From Massilia sp. Bi118 (lineage in GTDB: Bacteria; Pseudomonadota; Gammaproteobacteria; Burkholderiales; Burkholderiaceae_D), in NCBI RefSeq assembly GCF_918697865.1, contig NZ_CAKKMV010000019.1, forward strand, positions 39,642 to 103,641: a DNA stretch of 64,000 nucleotides. Direction: 5' to 3'. Position 1 is the first letter of the stretch. Every line of letters starts with the position of its first letter. Made by a program: the position numbers and the translations under genes. Under the pieces are notes generated by a model. It was not told the origin of the DNA. It worked only from the letters and a program-made list of their open reading frames with translations, and searched no databases. Positions 33,739-41,713 of this stretch are shown here, piece by piece.

Positions 33739-34737
33739 ATGAAAACGCCGTCCATCATCGCCATCGTATTCTGTGGAGCCGCGCGACTCGCGTTCGCACA
33801 GGACGCGGCCGCCGCCGGAGATCCGCCCGCATCTTCCGCGCAGCCGGCCGAGACCGCTTTGACGCCGGCGGGCGGGCACGATGTTGCCGTCTTCACCGGC
33901 GTACCGACCTCGACCCGCGGCGCCGACTGGGCGACGCCGCCGCGGCGCGTGTACGGCCAGCTCGGCCGTTCGCCCCTGGGCGGCATCGAAGGCTTCACCC
34001 TGGGCCGGCAGTACAACCTCGAATACCTGTCGCTGGCCGACGTCGGCGACCCTTTCCACACCGGCACGGCGGGCCGCGCCAGCAATCTGCTGCTGCAGAA
34101 CGGCATGCGCACCAACGACAACGTGCGCTACTTCAGCACCAGCCGCGCAGGCCTGTCGACCGGGAGTTCCTGGACCGTCGACACCCTCGGCGGCGACACC
34201 ATGGGCGACCGCGCCTGGGGCATGACGGTCGGCATCGACATGGGCGCCTTCGCGTTGCGCGCCGCGCACCAGAACCGGCACGTGGCCCAGGTCCACCTGT
34301 ACGACCTGGCCGGCGCCAACATGGATGCGAAGAACTCGCTGATCGCCGCCAACCTGCGCATGCGCTGGGGCACGGCTTACGCGGCCTATGCGGCGAATCG
34401 CGGCTGGGGCAGCTCGCCGCTGTACAACCCCGACAATCCCTACGGCGCCGGCGTGGCCAGCACCTCGTCGACGGACAGCCGCGACACCCTGGTAGGCGTG
34501 GCGGTGCCGATGACGCGCTCGACGACCTTCCTGGCGTCCTTCATCCACAAGAACGACCGCGACCTCGCCAACCGCGACGCCAACCAGATCGCGGTGGGCG
34601 CCAGCTATGTCGTCTCGCGCAAGACCGACTTCTACGCGGCGCTCTCGCACACCGTCACGACCAAGGGCAATGGCGTGCTGATCGCCCACCCGAACGGCAG
34701 TTCCGCAGTGAATATCGGCATGCGCCATGCGTTTTGA
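33739..34737 (+). CDS. Short Gram-negative porin
   Basis: A 332-aa porin of the Burkholderiales type with signal peptide MKTPSIIAIVFCGAARLAFA; ATG 33739 follows a GAGGA site. The barrel part is recognisable (GQLGRSPLGGIEGFTLGRQY, NGMRTNDNVRYFS, ending GMRHAF with the terminal Phe needed for insertion). Unusually, residues ~25-75 are a Pro/Ala-rich linker and not the usual first beta-strands (LYGxxDxG...), so about 60-90 residues seem to be missing. A weak copy of the TGTGCG dyad lies at 33674-33689. Confidence 0.8.
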   Translation: MKTPSIIAIVFCGAARLAFAQDAAAAGDPPASSAQPAETALTPAGGHDVAVFTGVPTSTRGADWATPPRRVYGQLGRSPLGGIEGFTLGRQYNLEYLSLADVGDPFHTGTAGRASNLLLQNGMRTNDNVRYFSTSRAGLSTGSSWTVDTLGGDTMGDRAWGMTVGIDMGAFALRAAHQNRHVAQVHLYDLAGANMDAKNSLIAANLRMRWGTAYAAYAANRGWGSSPLYNPDNPYGAGVASTSSTDSRDTLVGVAVPMTRSTTFLASFIHKNDRDLANRDANQIAVGASYVVSRKTDFYAALSHTVTTKGNGVLIAHPNGSSAVNIGMRHAF

Positions 34738-34740
34738 AAT

Positions 34741-34768
34741 TGGGGTAGCCTGACCCCATGATTTTTTG
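34741..34768 (+). terminator. Terminator after the porin gene
   Basis: TGGGGT (34741-34746) pairs with ACCCCA (34753-34758), followed by TGATTTTTTG. Confidence 0.65.
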
Positions 34769-34786
34769 CATTCAATTGGAGGAACT

Positions 34787-35212
34787 ATGACTGGCTCGAG
34801 CACACTAGACCCGGATAACTTTCCCGGCGCACCAGACCGTAGCCTGGGCAAAGGCCACGGCGTCGATGCCCTCGGCCCGAGCGATGTGACCGACAGCGGC
34901 AGCGACGTGGTCGGCGGCCCCGGCTTCGCAAGCAACCTGGACGATGACCAGATCCTGGACCTCGACCGCGGCACGACCTCGGACAACGAGGAAGGCTACG
35001 TCCACGACACTGCTGGCGCCGACATGGGCGACCCGAACCTGGAGAGCGACAGCGACTTCGGCGGCACGGGCGAACGCGCCGCGGCGGGGCGCGATCTGAA
35101 CATCAAGGATGGCGCGGATATCGATACCGACCATATCGAGTCGATTCCGGATTTGCCCTTGACCGACGAGGATGTGGATTTTTTGGGGACGCGTCCGCCG
35201 AAGGGGAAATAG
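34787..35212 (+). CDS. Acidic low-complexity protein, 141 aa
   Basis: ATG 34787 with GGAGG nine bases before it. The protein is strongly acidic and rich in Asp, Gly and Ser (SLGKGHGVDALGPSDVTDSG; TGERAAAGRDLNIKDG). It has no signal peptide, membrane helix or cysteine and is probably intrinsically disordered. Similar short acidic proteins with a LGPSDxxDSGSD core occur in Oxalobacteraceae without a defined function. It lies between two terminators, so it is a single-gene unit. Confidence 0.7.
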   Translation: MTGSSTLDPDNFPGAPDRSLGKGHGVDALGPSDVTDSGSDVVGGPGFASNLDDDQILDLDRGTTSDNEEGYVHDTAGADMGDPNLESDSDFGGTGERAAAGRDLNIKDGADIDTDHIESIPDLPLTDEDVDFLGTRPPKGK

Positions 35213-35234
35213 TCGGCGAAGTTTTGCCGAACGT

Positions 35235-35262
35235 AAAAAACCGGGCGCATGCCCGGTTTTTT
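35235..35262. terminator. Bidirectional terminator
   Basis: AAAAAACCGGGC-GCAT-GCCCGGTTTTTT is a perfect 12-bp stem with tails on both sides. It serves the acidic-protein gene and the convergent SDR operon. Confidence 0.92.
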
Positions 35263-35265
35263 ACA

Positions 35266-36306
35266 TCACGCGTGCCAAACGTTTCGCGCGGCCGGCCGCC
35301 GCATCATCCCCCACGCCGCCAGCAAGGCCCCACCGACGATCACCGCCTTCACCGGCGTCGACCGCAACTGATAAGCCTGGTACACGCTACGCTCGCTGGT
35401 CTTGTGCGGCAGATTGCTCCGCTGCCGCAGCTCACGCGCCGGGTCGGGCGCATACAGCGCGTCTTTCCGGTCCGGATTGTTCGGCACGTCCATTTGCTGC
35501 TCCTGGCGGAAGGCTACGGCCCGCATCAGCCCGTCGAGCGGCCGCGGCAGCACATTGCCCATGACCGACATCAGCTTGGCGCGCCCGCCGACGAACAGGT
35601 CGCGCTCCGGCTTGACGGCCGCGTGCAGGATGGTCTTGGCCACCAGTTCCGGTGCGTAGATCGGCGGCGGCAGGTCGGGCTCGTGCTCCATGTAGTTTTT
35701 GGCATGCGCCGGGAAGGGCGTAGCGATCGACGCCGGTTTTACCAGGGTCAGCGAGATCGGCGCCTTGTCCTTTTCCAGCTCCATGCGCAACGATTCCGTA
35801 AAGGCCCGCACCGCGTGCTTGGAGGCGGCATAGGTGCCCATCAGCGGCACCGAGCGGTCGGAAACTTCGCTGCCGACGGTGATGATGGCGCCGCCGCCGC
35901 GCATCTTCATGTGCTTGACCGCGGTCAGGCTGCCGTGCACCACGCCCCAGAAATTCGTCTGCATGACGCGCTGCATATCCTCCAGCGGGGTCTGCTCCAG
36001 GGTGCCGTAGACGCCGATGCCGGCATTGTTGACCCAGGTGTCGATGCGGCCGAAGCGCTCGATCGCGGCCTGGCCGATGCGCTCGACGTCGGCCGGGTTG
36101 CCGACGTCGGCCGCCACCGTGATCGCATCGACGCCGCGCTGGCGCATCTCGTGCGCCAGGGTGTCCAGTGCATCGGCATCGCGCGCGGCCAGCACCAGCT
36201 TGACGCCGGCCTCGGCCGCCTGGCGCGCCGTCACCAGGCCGATGCCGCTGGTCGCGCCGGTCAGGACCATCACTTGTTCGTTCAGCTTCTTGAGTTTGAC
36301 TGTCAT
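35266..36306 (-). CDS. SDR-family oxidoreductase (downstream copy)
   Basis: A 346-aa short-chain dehydrogenase. The NAD(P)-binding motif TGATSGIG is near residue 18, NNAG follows, and the catalytic Ser and YAASK are in place. Behind the Rossmann domain is an extra ~100-residue C-terminal part ending in a hydrophobic helix (AVIVGGALLAAWGMM). It is a close paralogue of the gene at 36333-37388, 26 bp upstream on the same strand. The substrate is unknown; the C-terminal helix suggests membrane association. Confidence 0.88.
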   Translation of the reverse strand: MTVKLKKLNEQVMVLTGATSGIGLVTARQAAEAGVKLVLAARDADALDTLAHEMRQRGVDAITVAADVGNPADVERIGQAAIERFGRIDTWVNNAGIGVYGTLEQTPLEDMQRVMQTNFWGVVHGSLTAVKHMKMRGGGAIITVGSEVSDRSVPLMGTYAASKHAVRAFTESLRMELEKDKAPISLTLVKPASIATPFPAHAKNYMEHEPDLPPPIYAPELVAKTILHAAVKPERDLFVGGRAKLMSVMGNVLPRPLDGLMRAVAFRQEQQMDVPNNPDRKDALYAPDPARELRQRSNLPHKTSERSVYQAYQLRSTPVKAVIVGGALLAAWGMMRRPAARNVWHA

Positions 36307-36332
36307 GATCGTTCCTTTCGAATCCGGTGCGT

Positions 36333-37388
36333 TCAGAAGGCGCTGCGCAGGTGGTTGCGGCGCAAGCTCGGGCTCTGAATGAGTTTCCAGGCGGCGAACA
36401 GGGCGCCGGCGCCGAGCAGGGCGGGCATGATCTTGTTCGCGCGTAGCGAGACCGAGGTGTAGGCGCTGGATTCGGCCACGTGGTGCTTGTCGTCCATGCC
36501 CTGGCGCTGGCGCAGTTCGTTGCGCGGATCGAATTCGTGCAGCGCATCCTTGCGGTTCGGCGAGCTCGGCACGTCCGACTGCTGCTGCTTGAACATCGAT
36601 GCGTTCATGAACTTGTCGAGGGCGCGCGGCATGGCGAAGCCGCTGGAGGCGATCGCCTTCGAGGCGCCGCCGACATAGACGTCGCGCTTGCGGTGCTGGG
36701 CCGCGTAGATGATCGCGTTGGCGACCACTTCCGGCGCGTAGATGGGCGGCGGCAGCGCCGGTTCCTTTTCCATGTAGTTCTTGGCGTGCACGGTGAACAT
36801 GGTGTCGATCGCGGCCGGCTTGATCAGGGTCACGGCCAGCGGCGCGCCTTCCTTTTCCAGCTCCATGCGCAGGGCGTCCGTGAAGGCTTTCACGGCGTGC
36901 TTGGAAGCCGAGTACAGGCCCTGCAGCGGCACCGCGCGTTCCGACAGTTCGCTGCCGAGGTTGATGATGGCGCCGCCGCCGCGCGCCTTCATGTGCTTGA
37001 CCGCTTCGAGCGAGCCGTGCACCACGCCCCAGTAATTGGTCTGGAACAGGCGCTGCATGTCTTCCAGCGCCACGTCCTCGTTGCGGCCGAAAATGGAGAT
37101 ACCGGCATTGTTGACCCAGGTGTCGATGCGGCCGAAGCGCTCCATCGCCGTGCTGCCGATGCGGGCCACGTCCTCGGCCTTGCCGACATCGGCGGTGACG
37201 GTGGCGACCTGCGTGCCTTTGCGGCGCAGCTCGCCCGCCAGCTGGTCCAGCGCCTCGCCGTTGCGCGCCGCCAGCACCAGCTTGGCGCCTTGCTCGGCGG
37301 CCATGCGCGCGGTGGTCAGGCCGATGCCGCTGGTGGCGCCGGTGATGACCATCACCTGTTCGTCGATCTTGCGTAATTGCACTGACAT
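36333..37388 (-). CDS. SDR-family oxidoreductase (upstream copy)
   Basis: A 351-aa SDR with TGATSGIGLTTARMAAEQG, NNAGISIFG and catalytic YSASK, plus the same C-terminal extension ending in a hydrophobic helix (IMPALLGAGALFAAWKLI). It shares long identical stretches with its neighbour (INLGSEL versus ITVGSEV, YMEKEPALPPPIYAPE versus YMEHEPDLPPPIYAPE). The tandem copies form one operon. Confidence 0.88.
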   Translation of the reverse strand: MSVQLRKIDEQVMVITGATSGIGLTTARMAAEQGAKLVLAARNGEALDQLAGELRRKGTQVATVTADVGKAEDVARIGSTAMERFGRIDTWVNNAGISIFGRNEDVALEDMQRLFQTNYWGVVHGSLEAVKHMKARGGGAIINLGSELSERAVPLQGLYSASKHAVKAFTDALRMELEKEGAPLAVTLIKPAAIDTMFTVHAKNYMEKEPALPPPIYAPEVVANAIIYAAQHRKRDVYVGGASKAIASSGFAMPRALDKFMNASMFKQQQSDVPSSPNRKDALHEFDPRNELRQRQGMDDKHHVAESSAYTSVSLRANKIMPALLGAGALFAAWKLIQSPSLRRNHLRSAF

Positions 37389-37507
37389 GAATGCCCCCGT
37401 TGGTTAGCTTGTGAAGAGGACAATCGTGACCATGTCTGGGATTTCAAGTCGCACGCGTCAAAAACGTCGTCCGCGCGCTCCAAGGCCGTCGTCCCCGCGC
37501 GCCAATG

Positions 37508-37597
37508 CCGTCGTCCCCGCGAAGGCGGGGACCCAAGTTTGCTCGCGCTAACGAAACGCATGCAGAACTTGGGTCCCCGCCTGCGCGGGGACGACGG
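37508..37597. repeat. Inverted pair of REP-like palindromes
   Basis: CCGTCGTCCCCGCGAAGGCG... (37508-37540) and its inverted partner (37566-37597) flank a 25-bp spacer, each ending in the ACCCAAGTTT-type tail. Single related cores also occur just before (~37488). It is the same family as the pair at 41602-41710. Confidence 0.8.
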
Positions 37598-37605
37598 GTC
37601 AACTA

Positions 37606-38616
37606 TTATTTCTTGCCAGGCTGATAGATCTGGTCGAACACCCCGCCATCCGCAAAGTGCGTCTTCTGCGCCGCAGTCCAGCCGCCGGCGATCTCGTCGA
37701 TCGTGAACAGCTTGACCTTCGGGAATTGCGCCGCGTACTGCCTGGCGTAGGGCTCGACCACCGGGCGGTAGTAATTCCTGGCGGCGATCTGCTGGCCTTC
37801 GGCGCTGTACAGGTATTGCAGATAGGCTTCGGCGACGGCACGGGTGCCATGCTTGTCGACTACCTTGTCGACCACCGCCACCGGCGGCTCGGCCAAAATG
37901 CTGACGGACGGCGCGACGATTTCGAACTTGTCCGGGCCGAGTTCCTTCACCGCCAGCAGGGCTTCGTTTTCCCAGGCGATCAGGACGTCGCCGATGCCGC
38001 GCTCGACGAAGGTGGTGGTGGCGCCGCGCGCGCCGGCATCCAGCACCGGCACGTTCCTGTACAGCCTGGCGAGGTAATCCCGCGCCCTGGCGTCATTGCC
38101 GCCCGGCTGGCGCAGGGCGTAGCCGTAGGCCGCCAGGTGATTCCAGCGGGCGCCGCCCGAGGTCTTCGGATTCGGCGTGATGACGGAGACGCCCGGCTTG
38201 ACCAGGTCGCCCCAATCCCTGATGCCTTTCGGATTGCCCTTGCGGACCAGGAACACGATGGTCGAGGTATACGGGGCGCTGCGATGCGCCAGGCGGCCCT
38301 GCCAGTTGTGCGCGATAAGGCCGCGTTCGCTGATAGCATCGATGTCATAGGCGAGCGCCAGCGTGACGATGTCGGCGGACAGGCCGTCGATCACCGAACG
38401 CGCCTGCTTGCCGGAGCCGCCATGCGACTGCTTGATGGTGACCTTGTCGCCGGTCTTTGCCTTCCACTGGCGGGCGAAGGCCTGGTTGAAATCCTGGTAC
38501 AGCTCGCGCGTCGGGTCGTAGGAGACGTTCAGCAGGGTGATGTCCGCGGCGTAGGCGGCGGACTGGCCCAGGACAGCAAACAGGGCCAGCGCGGTGGCGA
38601 TTTTTTTATGAAACAT
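37606..38616 (-). CDS. sbp: Sulfate/thiosulfate ABC transporter periplasmic binding protein
   Basis: A 336-aa binding protein with signal peptide MFHKKIATALALFAVLGQSAAYA. It carries the Sbp/CysP family sequence (LLNVSYDPTRELYQDFNQAFA, KQSHGGSGKQARSVIDGL, NPKTSGGARWNHLAAYGYA, TTTFVERGIGDVLIAWENEA). The bound anion is sulfate or thiosulfate. The permease and ATPase genes (cysT/W/A) are not adjacent, so it must work with a transporter encoded elsewhere. Confidence 0.92.
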   Translation of the reverse strand: MFHKKIATALALFAVLGQSAAYAADITLLNVSYDPTRELYQDFNQAFARQWKAKTGDKVTIKQSHGGSGKQARSVIDGLSADIVTLALAYDIDAISERGLIAHNWQGRLAHRSAPYTSTIVFLVRKGNPKGIRDWGDLVKPGVSVITPNPKTSGGARWNHLAAYGYALRQPGGNDARARDYLARLYRNVPVLDAGARGATTTFVERGIGDVLIAWENEALLAVKELGPDKFEIVAPSVSILAEPPVAVVDKVVDKHGTRAVAEAYLQYLYSAEGQQIAARNYYRPVVEPYARQYAAQFPKVKLFTIDEIAGGWTAAQKTHFADGGVFDQIYQPGKK

Positions 38617-38720
38617 CGTTTTCTTTCGGAGCAGTGAGGAAGCCCTAGAGTAGGTTCCTGCTCAGCGAAAGAAAACGAATTAAAACGATGAACCTTATAC
38701 GACTTTTGATGCGGCGCTTT

Positions 38721-38933
38721 TCAGTGCGCCTTCGACAGGATCAGCAGCCAGCGGCGGAACAGCAGCACTTCCAGGTGGCCCGGCACGACGCCGGTGTCGA
38801 ATTCGATGATCGGGTTGACTGCATAGAAGCGCTTGCGGAAATCACGGGTAACCAGAATCTCGCGGCGGCCGAGGCGGACCAGGAACGGAGTCGGTGCGTA
38901 TTCCATGCCGAAGGAGCTGTTCAGAGTAGTCAT
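38721..38933 (-). CDS. Small hypothetical protein, 70 aa
   Basis: A basic, hydrophobic-ended protein (FLVRLGRREILVTRDFRKRF; LEVLLFRRWLLILSKAH) with no known domain. ATG 38933 is preceded by AGGGA. A LexA-type box lies 65-84 bp before the start (38998-39017), so it may be damage-inducible. The frame and ribosome-binding site support a real gene. Confidence 0.6.
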   Translation of the reverse strand: MTTLNSSFGMEYAPTPFLVRLGRREILVTRDFRKRFYAVNPIIEFDTGVVPGHLEVLLFRRWLLILSKAH

Positions 38934-38997
38934 GACGATCCCTTAATCGAATTATGTTGGTCAGAGTTGTGTTGCAGTGAAGATAGAATAACACAAG

Positions 38998-39017
38998 TAC
39001 TGTATAAATCCACAGTT
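38998..39017. promoter_or_regulatory. LexA-type (SOS) box candidate
   Basis: TACTGT-ATAAATCC-ACAGTT fits CTGT-N8-ACAG. An overlapping palindrome ACAGT-T-ACTGT (39012-39022) follows. It lies between the divergent 70-aa gene and the PAP2 gene. Confidence 0.55.
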
Positions 39018-39085
39018 ACTGTACGAAAACCCAGTTCTATTTCGCAACTGTTGTATTTTCACCAAAGCGCCCCATCTGGAGCGGC

Positions 39086-39814
39086 ATGCTGAATCCCGCC
39101 TCCCGACTGCATAAATTCCTCGCCGCGCGCATCTCTCCAGAAGGGGAGATGGGCCTGCATTTCACCGTCGGCGTGGCGCTGATCCTGCTGGCGGCCCTGG
39201 CCTTCGGCGAGATCGCCGAGGACGTGGTCGAGGGCGACAAGATCACCCTCATCGACGTCCAGCTGGCGCACTGGTTCCGCGAGCGCGCCACCGCCGGCTT
39301 CACCGAACTCATGCTCTTCATCACGCACTGGAACGGCATCGTCGGCTCCAGCGTCATGGGGGTGCTGCTGGCGGCCTGGTTCTGGTACCGTAAGGCGCAC
39401 TACTGGCTGGTAGTGGTGCTGGCGGCCGTGCCGGGCGGGATGCTGCTCAACGTCGCCCTCAAGCACATCTTCCAGCGCGCCCGGCCCAGCCTGGAGGATC
39501 CCCTGTTGACCTTGTCCACGTATAGCTTCCCCAGCGGCCACACGGCGGCCGCGACCGTGTTCTACGGCCTGCTGGCCTGCTACCTGGTGCGCCGCGTGCG
39601 GACCTGGCCGGCGCGCGCCGCCATCGTCGCCGCCTGCGTGGCGATGGTGATGCTGGTGGCGCTGTCGCGCATGTACCTGGGCGTGCACTACCTGTCCGAC
39701 GTGCTGGCGGCCAGCGCGGAAGGCGCGGCCTGGCTTGCGGTCTGCATCACGGCCGTGTCGACCCTGCATCGGCGCCGGATCGCGCGGGCGCGCGGGCAGG
39801 AGCCGCAGTCGTGA
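39086..39814 (+). CDS. PAP2-family membrane phosphatase
   Basis: A 242-aa membrane protein with the three PAP2 phosphatase motifs: KHIFQRARP (KxxxxxxRP), PSGHT and SRMYLGVHYLSD. Five to six hydrophobic segments are seen. It dephosphorylates lipid phosphates such as phosphatidic acid or undecaprenyl pyrophosphate. Its stop overlaps the GTG start of the lipid-kinase gene (GTGA), so the two enzymes of opposite activity are co-translated. Confidence 0.88.
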   Translation: MLNPASRLHKFLAARISPEGEMGLHFTVGVALILLAALAFGEIAEDVVEGDKITLIDVQLAHWFRERATAGFTELMLFITHWNGIVGSSVMGVLLAAWFWYRKAHYWLVVVLAAVPGGMLLNVALKHIFQRARPSLEDPLLTLSTYSFPSGHTAAATVFYGLLACYLVRRVRTWPARAAIVAACVAMVMLVALSRMYLGVHYLSDVLAASAEGAAWLAVCITAVSTLHRRRIARARGQEPQS

Positions 39815-40779
39815 AGCCCGTCACCGTGATCGTCAACGGCGGCGCCGGCAAAGGCCATGACGACCAGGCCGCCGAGGAGCTGCGCGCCAGACTGCGCGAG
39901 GCTGGCCTGGACGCCGAACTGGTGCTGGCCAGGGATGGCGAAGAGATGATCGCCACGGCCCGCCGCGCCCTGGAGGACGGCGCGCGGATGGTGGCGGCCG
40001 GCGGCGGCGACGGCACCATCAACGCGGTCGCCTCCGTGATGGCCGGCAGCGGCGTGCATTTCGGCGTGCTGCCGCTCGGTACCTTGAACCATTTCGCGAA
40101 GGACCTCGGCATCCCGCTCGACCTCGACGAGGCCGTGCGCAACCTGGCCGGCGGCGTGCCGCGCCAGGTCGACGTCGGCGAGGTGAACGGCCGCATCTTC
40201 CTGAACAACTCCAGCCTCGGGCTGTATCCGGACATCGTGCGCGACCGCGAGAAACAGCAGCGCCGCCTGGGCCGCGGCAAGTGGCCGGCGGCGCTGTGGG
40301 CGAGCCTGGCCGCGCTGCGCCGCTATCCCTTCCTGTCGATGCGCCTGACGGTCAAGGGCGAGACGCTGGCGCGGCGCACGCCCTTCGTCTTCATCGGCAA
40401 CAACCGCTACACCATGCAGGGCCTGGCGATCGGCGAGCGCGACCGCCTCGACGACGGGCTATTGAGCCTGTACGTGGCCCAGCATCCGACCCGTCTCGGC
40501 CTGCTGCGCTTTGCCGTCGACGCCTTGCTGGGCAAGCTGGGCAGCGAGCGCGATTTCGACGTGCTGGAAGCGGAGGGCTTCGAGATCGACACCCATCACA
40601 AGCGCCTCCACGTGGCCACCGACGGTGAAGTCACGCAGATGGACACGCCCTTGCGCTACCGGGTGCGGCCTGGCGCACTGACGGTGCTGGTCCCGGCTGC
40701 GACAATGGAATCAACTACAACTACAACGACTTCGGGAAAGGAGCTTGACCCCCATGCGCACACTCGTTCACCTCTCTGA
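39811..40779 (+). CDS. Diacylglycerol/lipid kinase family protein
   Basis: A 322-aa cytosolic kinase from GTG 39811. The DAGK catalytic domain is clear: VIVNGGAGKG, AAGGGDGTINAVASVMAG and LPLGTLNHFAKDLGIP, then the C-terminal beta-sandwich (FVFIGNNRYTM). It phosphorylates diacylglycerol or a related lipid. It overlaps the PAP2 gene (4 bp) and the phosphoesterase gene (26 bp), forming a tight three-gene operon. Confidence 0.9.
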   Translation: MKPVTVIVNGGAGKGHDDQAAEELRARLREAGLDAELVLARDGEEMIATARRALEDGARMVAAGGGDGTINAVASVMAGSGVHFGVLPLGTLNHFAKDLGIPLDLDEAVRNLAGGVPRQVDVGEVNGRIFLNNSSLGLYPDIVRDREKQQRRLGRGKWPAALWASLAALRRYPFLSMRLTVKGETLARRTPFVFIGNNRYTMQGLAIGERDRLDDGLLSLYVAQHPTRLGLLRFAVDALLGKLGSERDFDVLEAEGFEIDTHHKRLHVATDGEVTQMDTPLRYRVRPGALTVLVPAATMESTTTTTTSGKELDPHAHTRSPL

Positions 40780-41593
40780 CCTGCATTTCGGCCGCGTCGA
40801 CCCTGAACTCCTCGACCCGCTGCGTGACCTGGTCCACAAGATCGCGCCGACCGTGGTGGTGGTCTCCGGCGACCTGACGCAGCGCGCGAAAAGCGAGCAG
40901 TTCGAGGAAGCCAAGGCCTGGCTCGACACCTTGCCCGGTCCGCAGATCATCGTCCCCGGCAACCACGACATCTCGCTGTACAACGTGTTCCGCCGCTTCG
41001 TGCTGCCGCTGGACCGCTACAAGCGCTACATCACCGACGACCTCGACCCGGTCTACATCGACGAGGAGGTGGCGGTGCTGGGCGTGAACACGGCGCGCTC
41101 GCTCACCATCAAGGACGGGCGCGTCAACAAGGAGCAGGTGGCGAAGATCCGCGAGACCCTGGCCGGGCTGCCGAAGGAGGTCGTGCGGGTCGTGGTCACG
41201 CACCACCCCTTCGAGCTGCCGGAAGGCTGCACCGAAGAGGACGACCTGGTCGACCGCGCGCACATGGCGATGGACGCCTTCGCCGAGAGCGGCGTCGACC
41301 TGCTGATGGCCGGCCACCTGCACAAGAGCCACGCCGGCAATACCATGGCGCGCTACAAGATCAGCGAGTACGCGGCTTTGGTGGTGCAGGCCGGCACCGC
41401 GACTTCGACCCGGGGCAGGGGCGAGGTCAATTCCTTCAATGTGATCAGGACCGAGCCCTCGAGGATCGAGGTGGACCGGTATGGCTGGGATTCGGTGCAC
41501 AAGCAGTTTCAGTTGCTGGCGACCGAGAAGTTTATCCGGAGTGGGAATATCTGGGCGGAGGTCAACGAAGGGATGCTGGCGGCGGGGATTTGA
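40754..41593 (+). CDS. Calcineurin-like metallophosphoesterase
   Basis: 279 aa from ATG 40754 (an upstream TTG at 40745 would add three residues). The five metal-binding motifs are all present: HLSDLHFG, VVSGDLTQRA, VPGNHDI, VVTHHPFE and MAGHLHKSH. The layout is that of the cyclic-nucleotide/CpdA-like and UDP-diacylglucosamine-like subgroup. It is in an operon with PAP2 and lipid kinase, which suggests a lipid-linked phosphate as substrate. Confidence 0.9.
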   Translation: MRTLVHLSDLHFGRVDPELLDPLRDLVHKIAPTVVVVSGDLTQRAKSEQFEEAKAWLDTLPGPQIIVPGNHDISLYNVFRRFVLPLDRYKRYITDDLDPVYIDEEVAVLGVNTARSLTIKDGRVNKEQVAKIRETLAGLPKEVVRVVVTHHPFELPEGCTEEDDLVDRAHMAMDAFAESGVDLLMAGHLHKSHAGNTMARYKISEYAALVVQAGTATSTRGRGEVNSFNVIRTEPSRIEVDRYGWDSVHKQFQLLATEKFIRSGNIWAEVNEGMLAAGI

Positions 41594-41601
41594 GTGTTTG
41601 C

Positions 41602-41710
41602 TCGTCGTCCCCGCGAAGGCGGGAATAATGCCCCCGGCATTATTCCCTCCAAGTTGGACGAGCAGACGTGACGCATGCAAACTTGGGTCCCCGCCTTCGC
41701 GGGGACGACG
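41602..41710. repeat. Inverted pair of REP-like palindromes
   Basis: TCGTCGTCCCCGCGAAGGCG... (41602-41624) and its inverted partner (41677-41710) flank a segment holding a second hairpin (AATAATGCC/GGCATTATT). It separates the convergent phosphoesterase and phospholipase D genes and may help terminate both. Confidence 0.8.
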
Positions 41711-41713
41711 ATA

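Noticed and set aside
39020..39035. TGTACG-AAAA-CCCAGT before the PAP2 gene as a regulon site
   Set aside because: The right arm does not match and no -10 is centred at +32.
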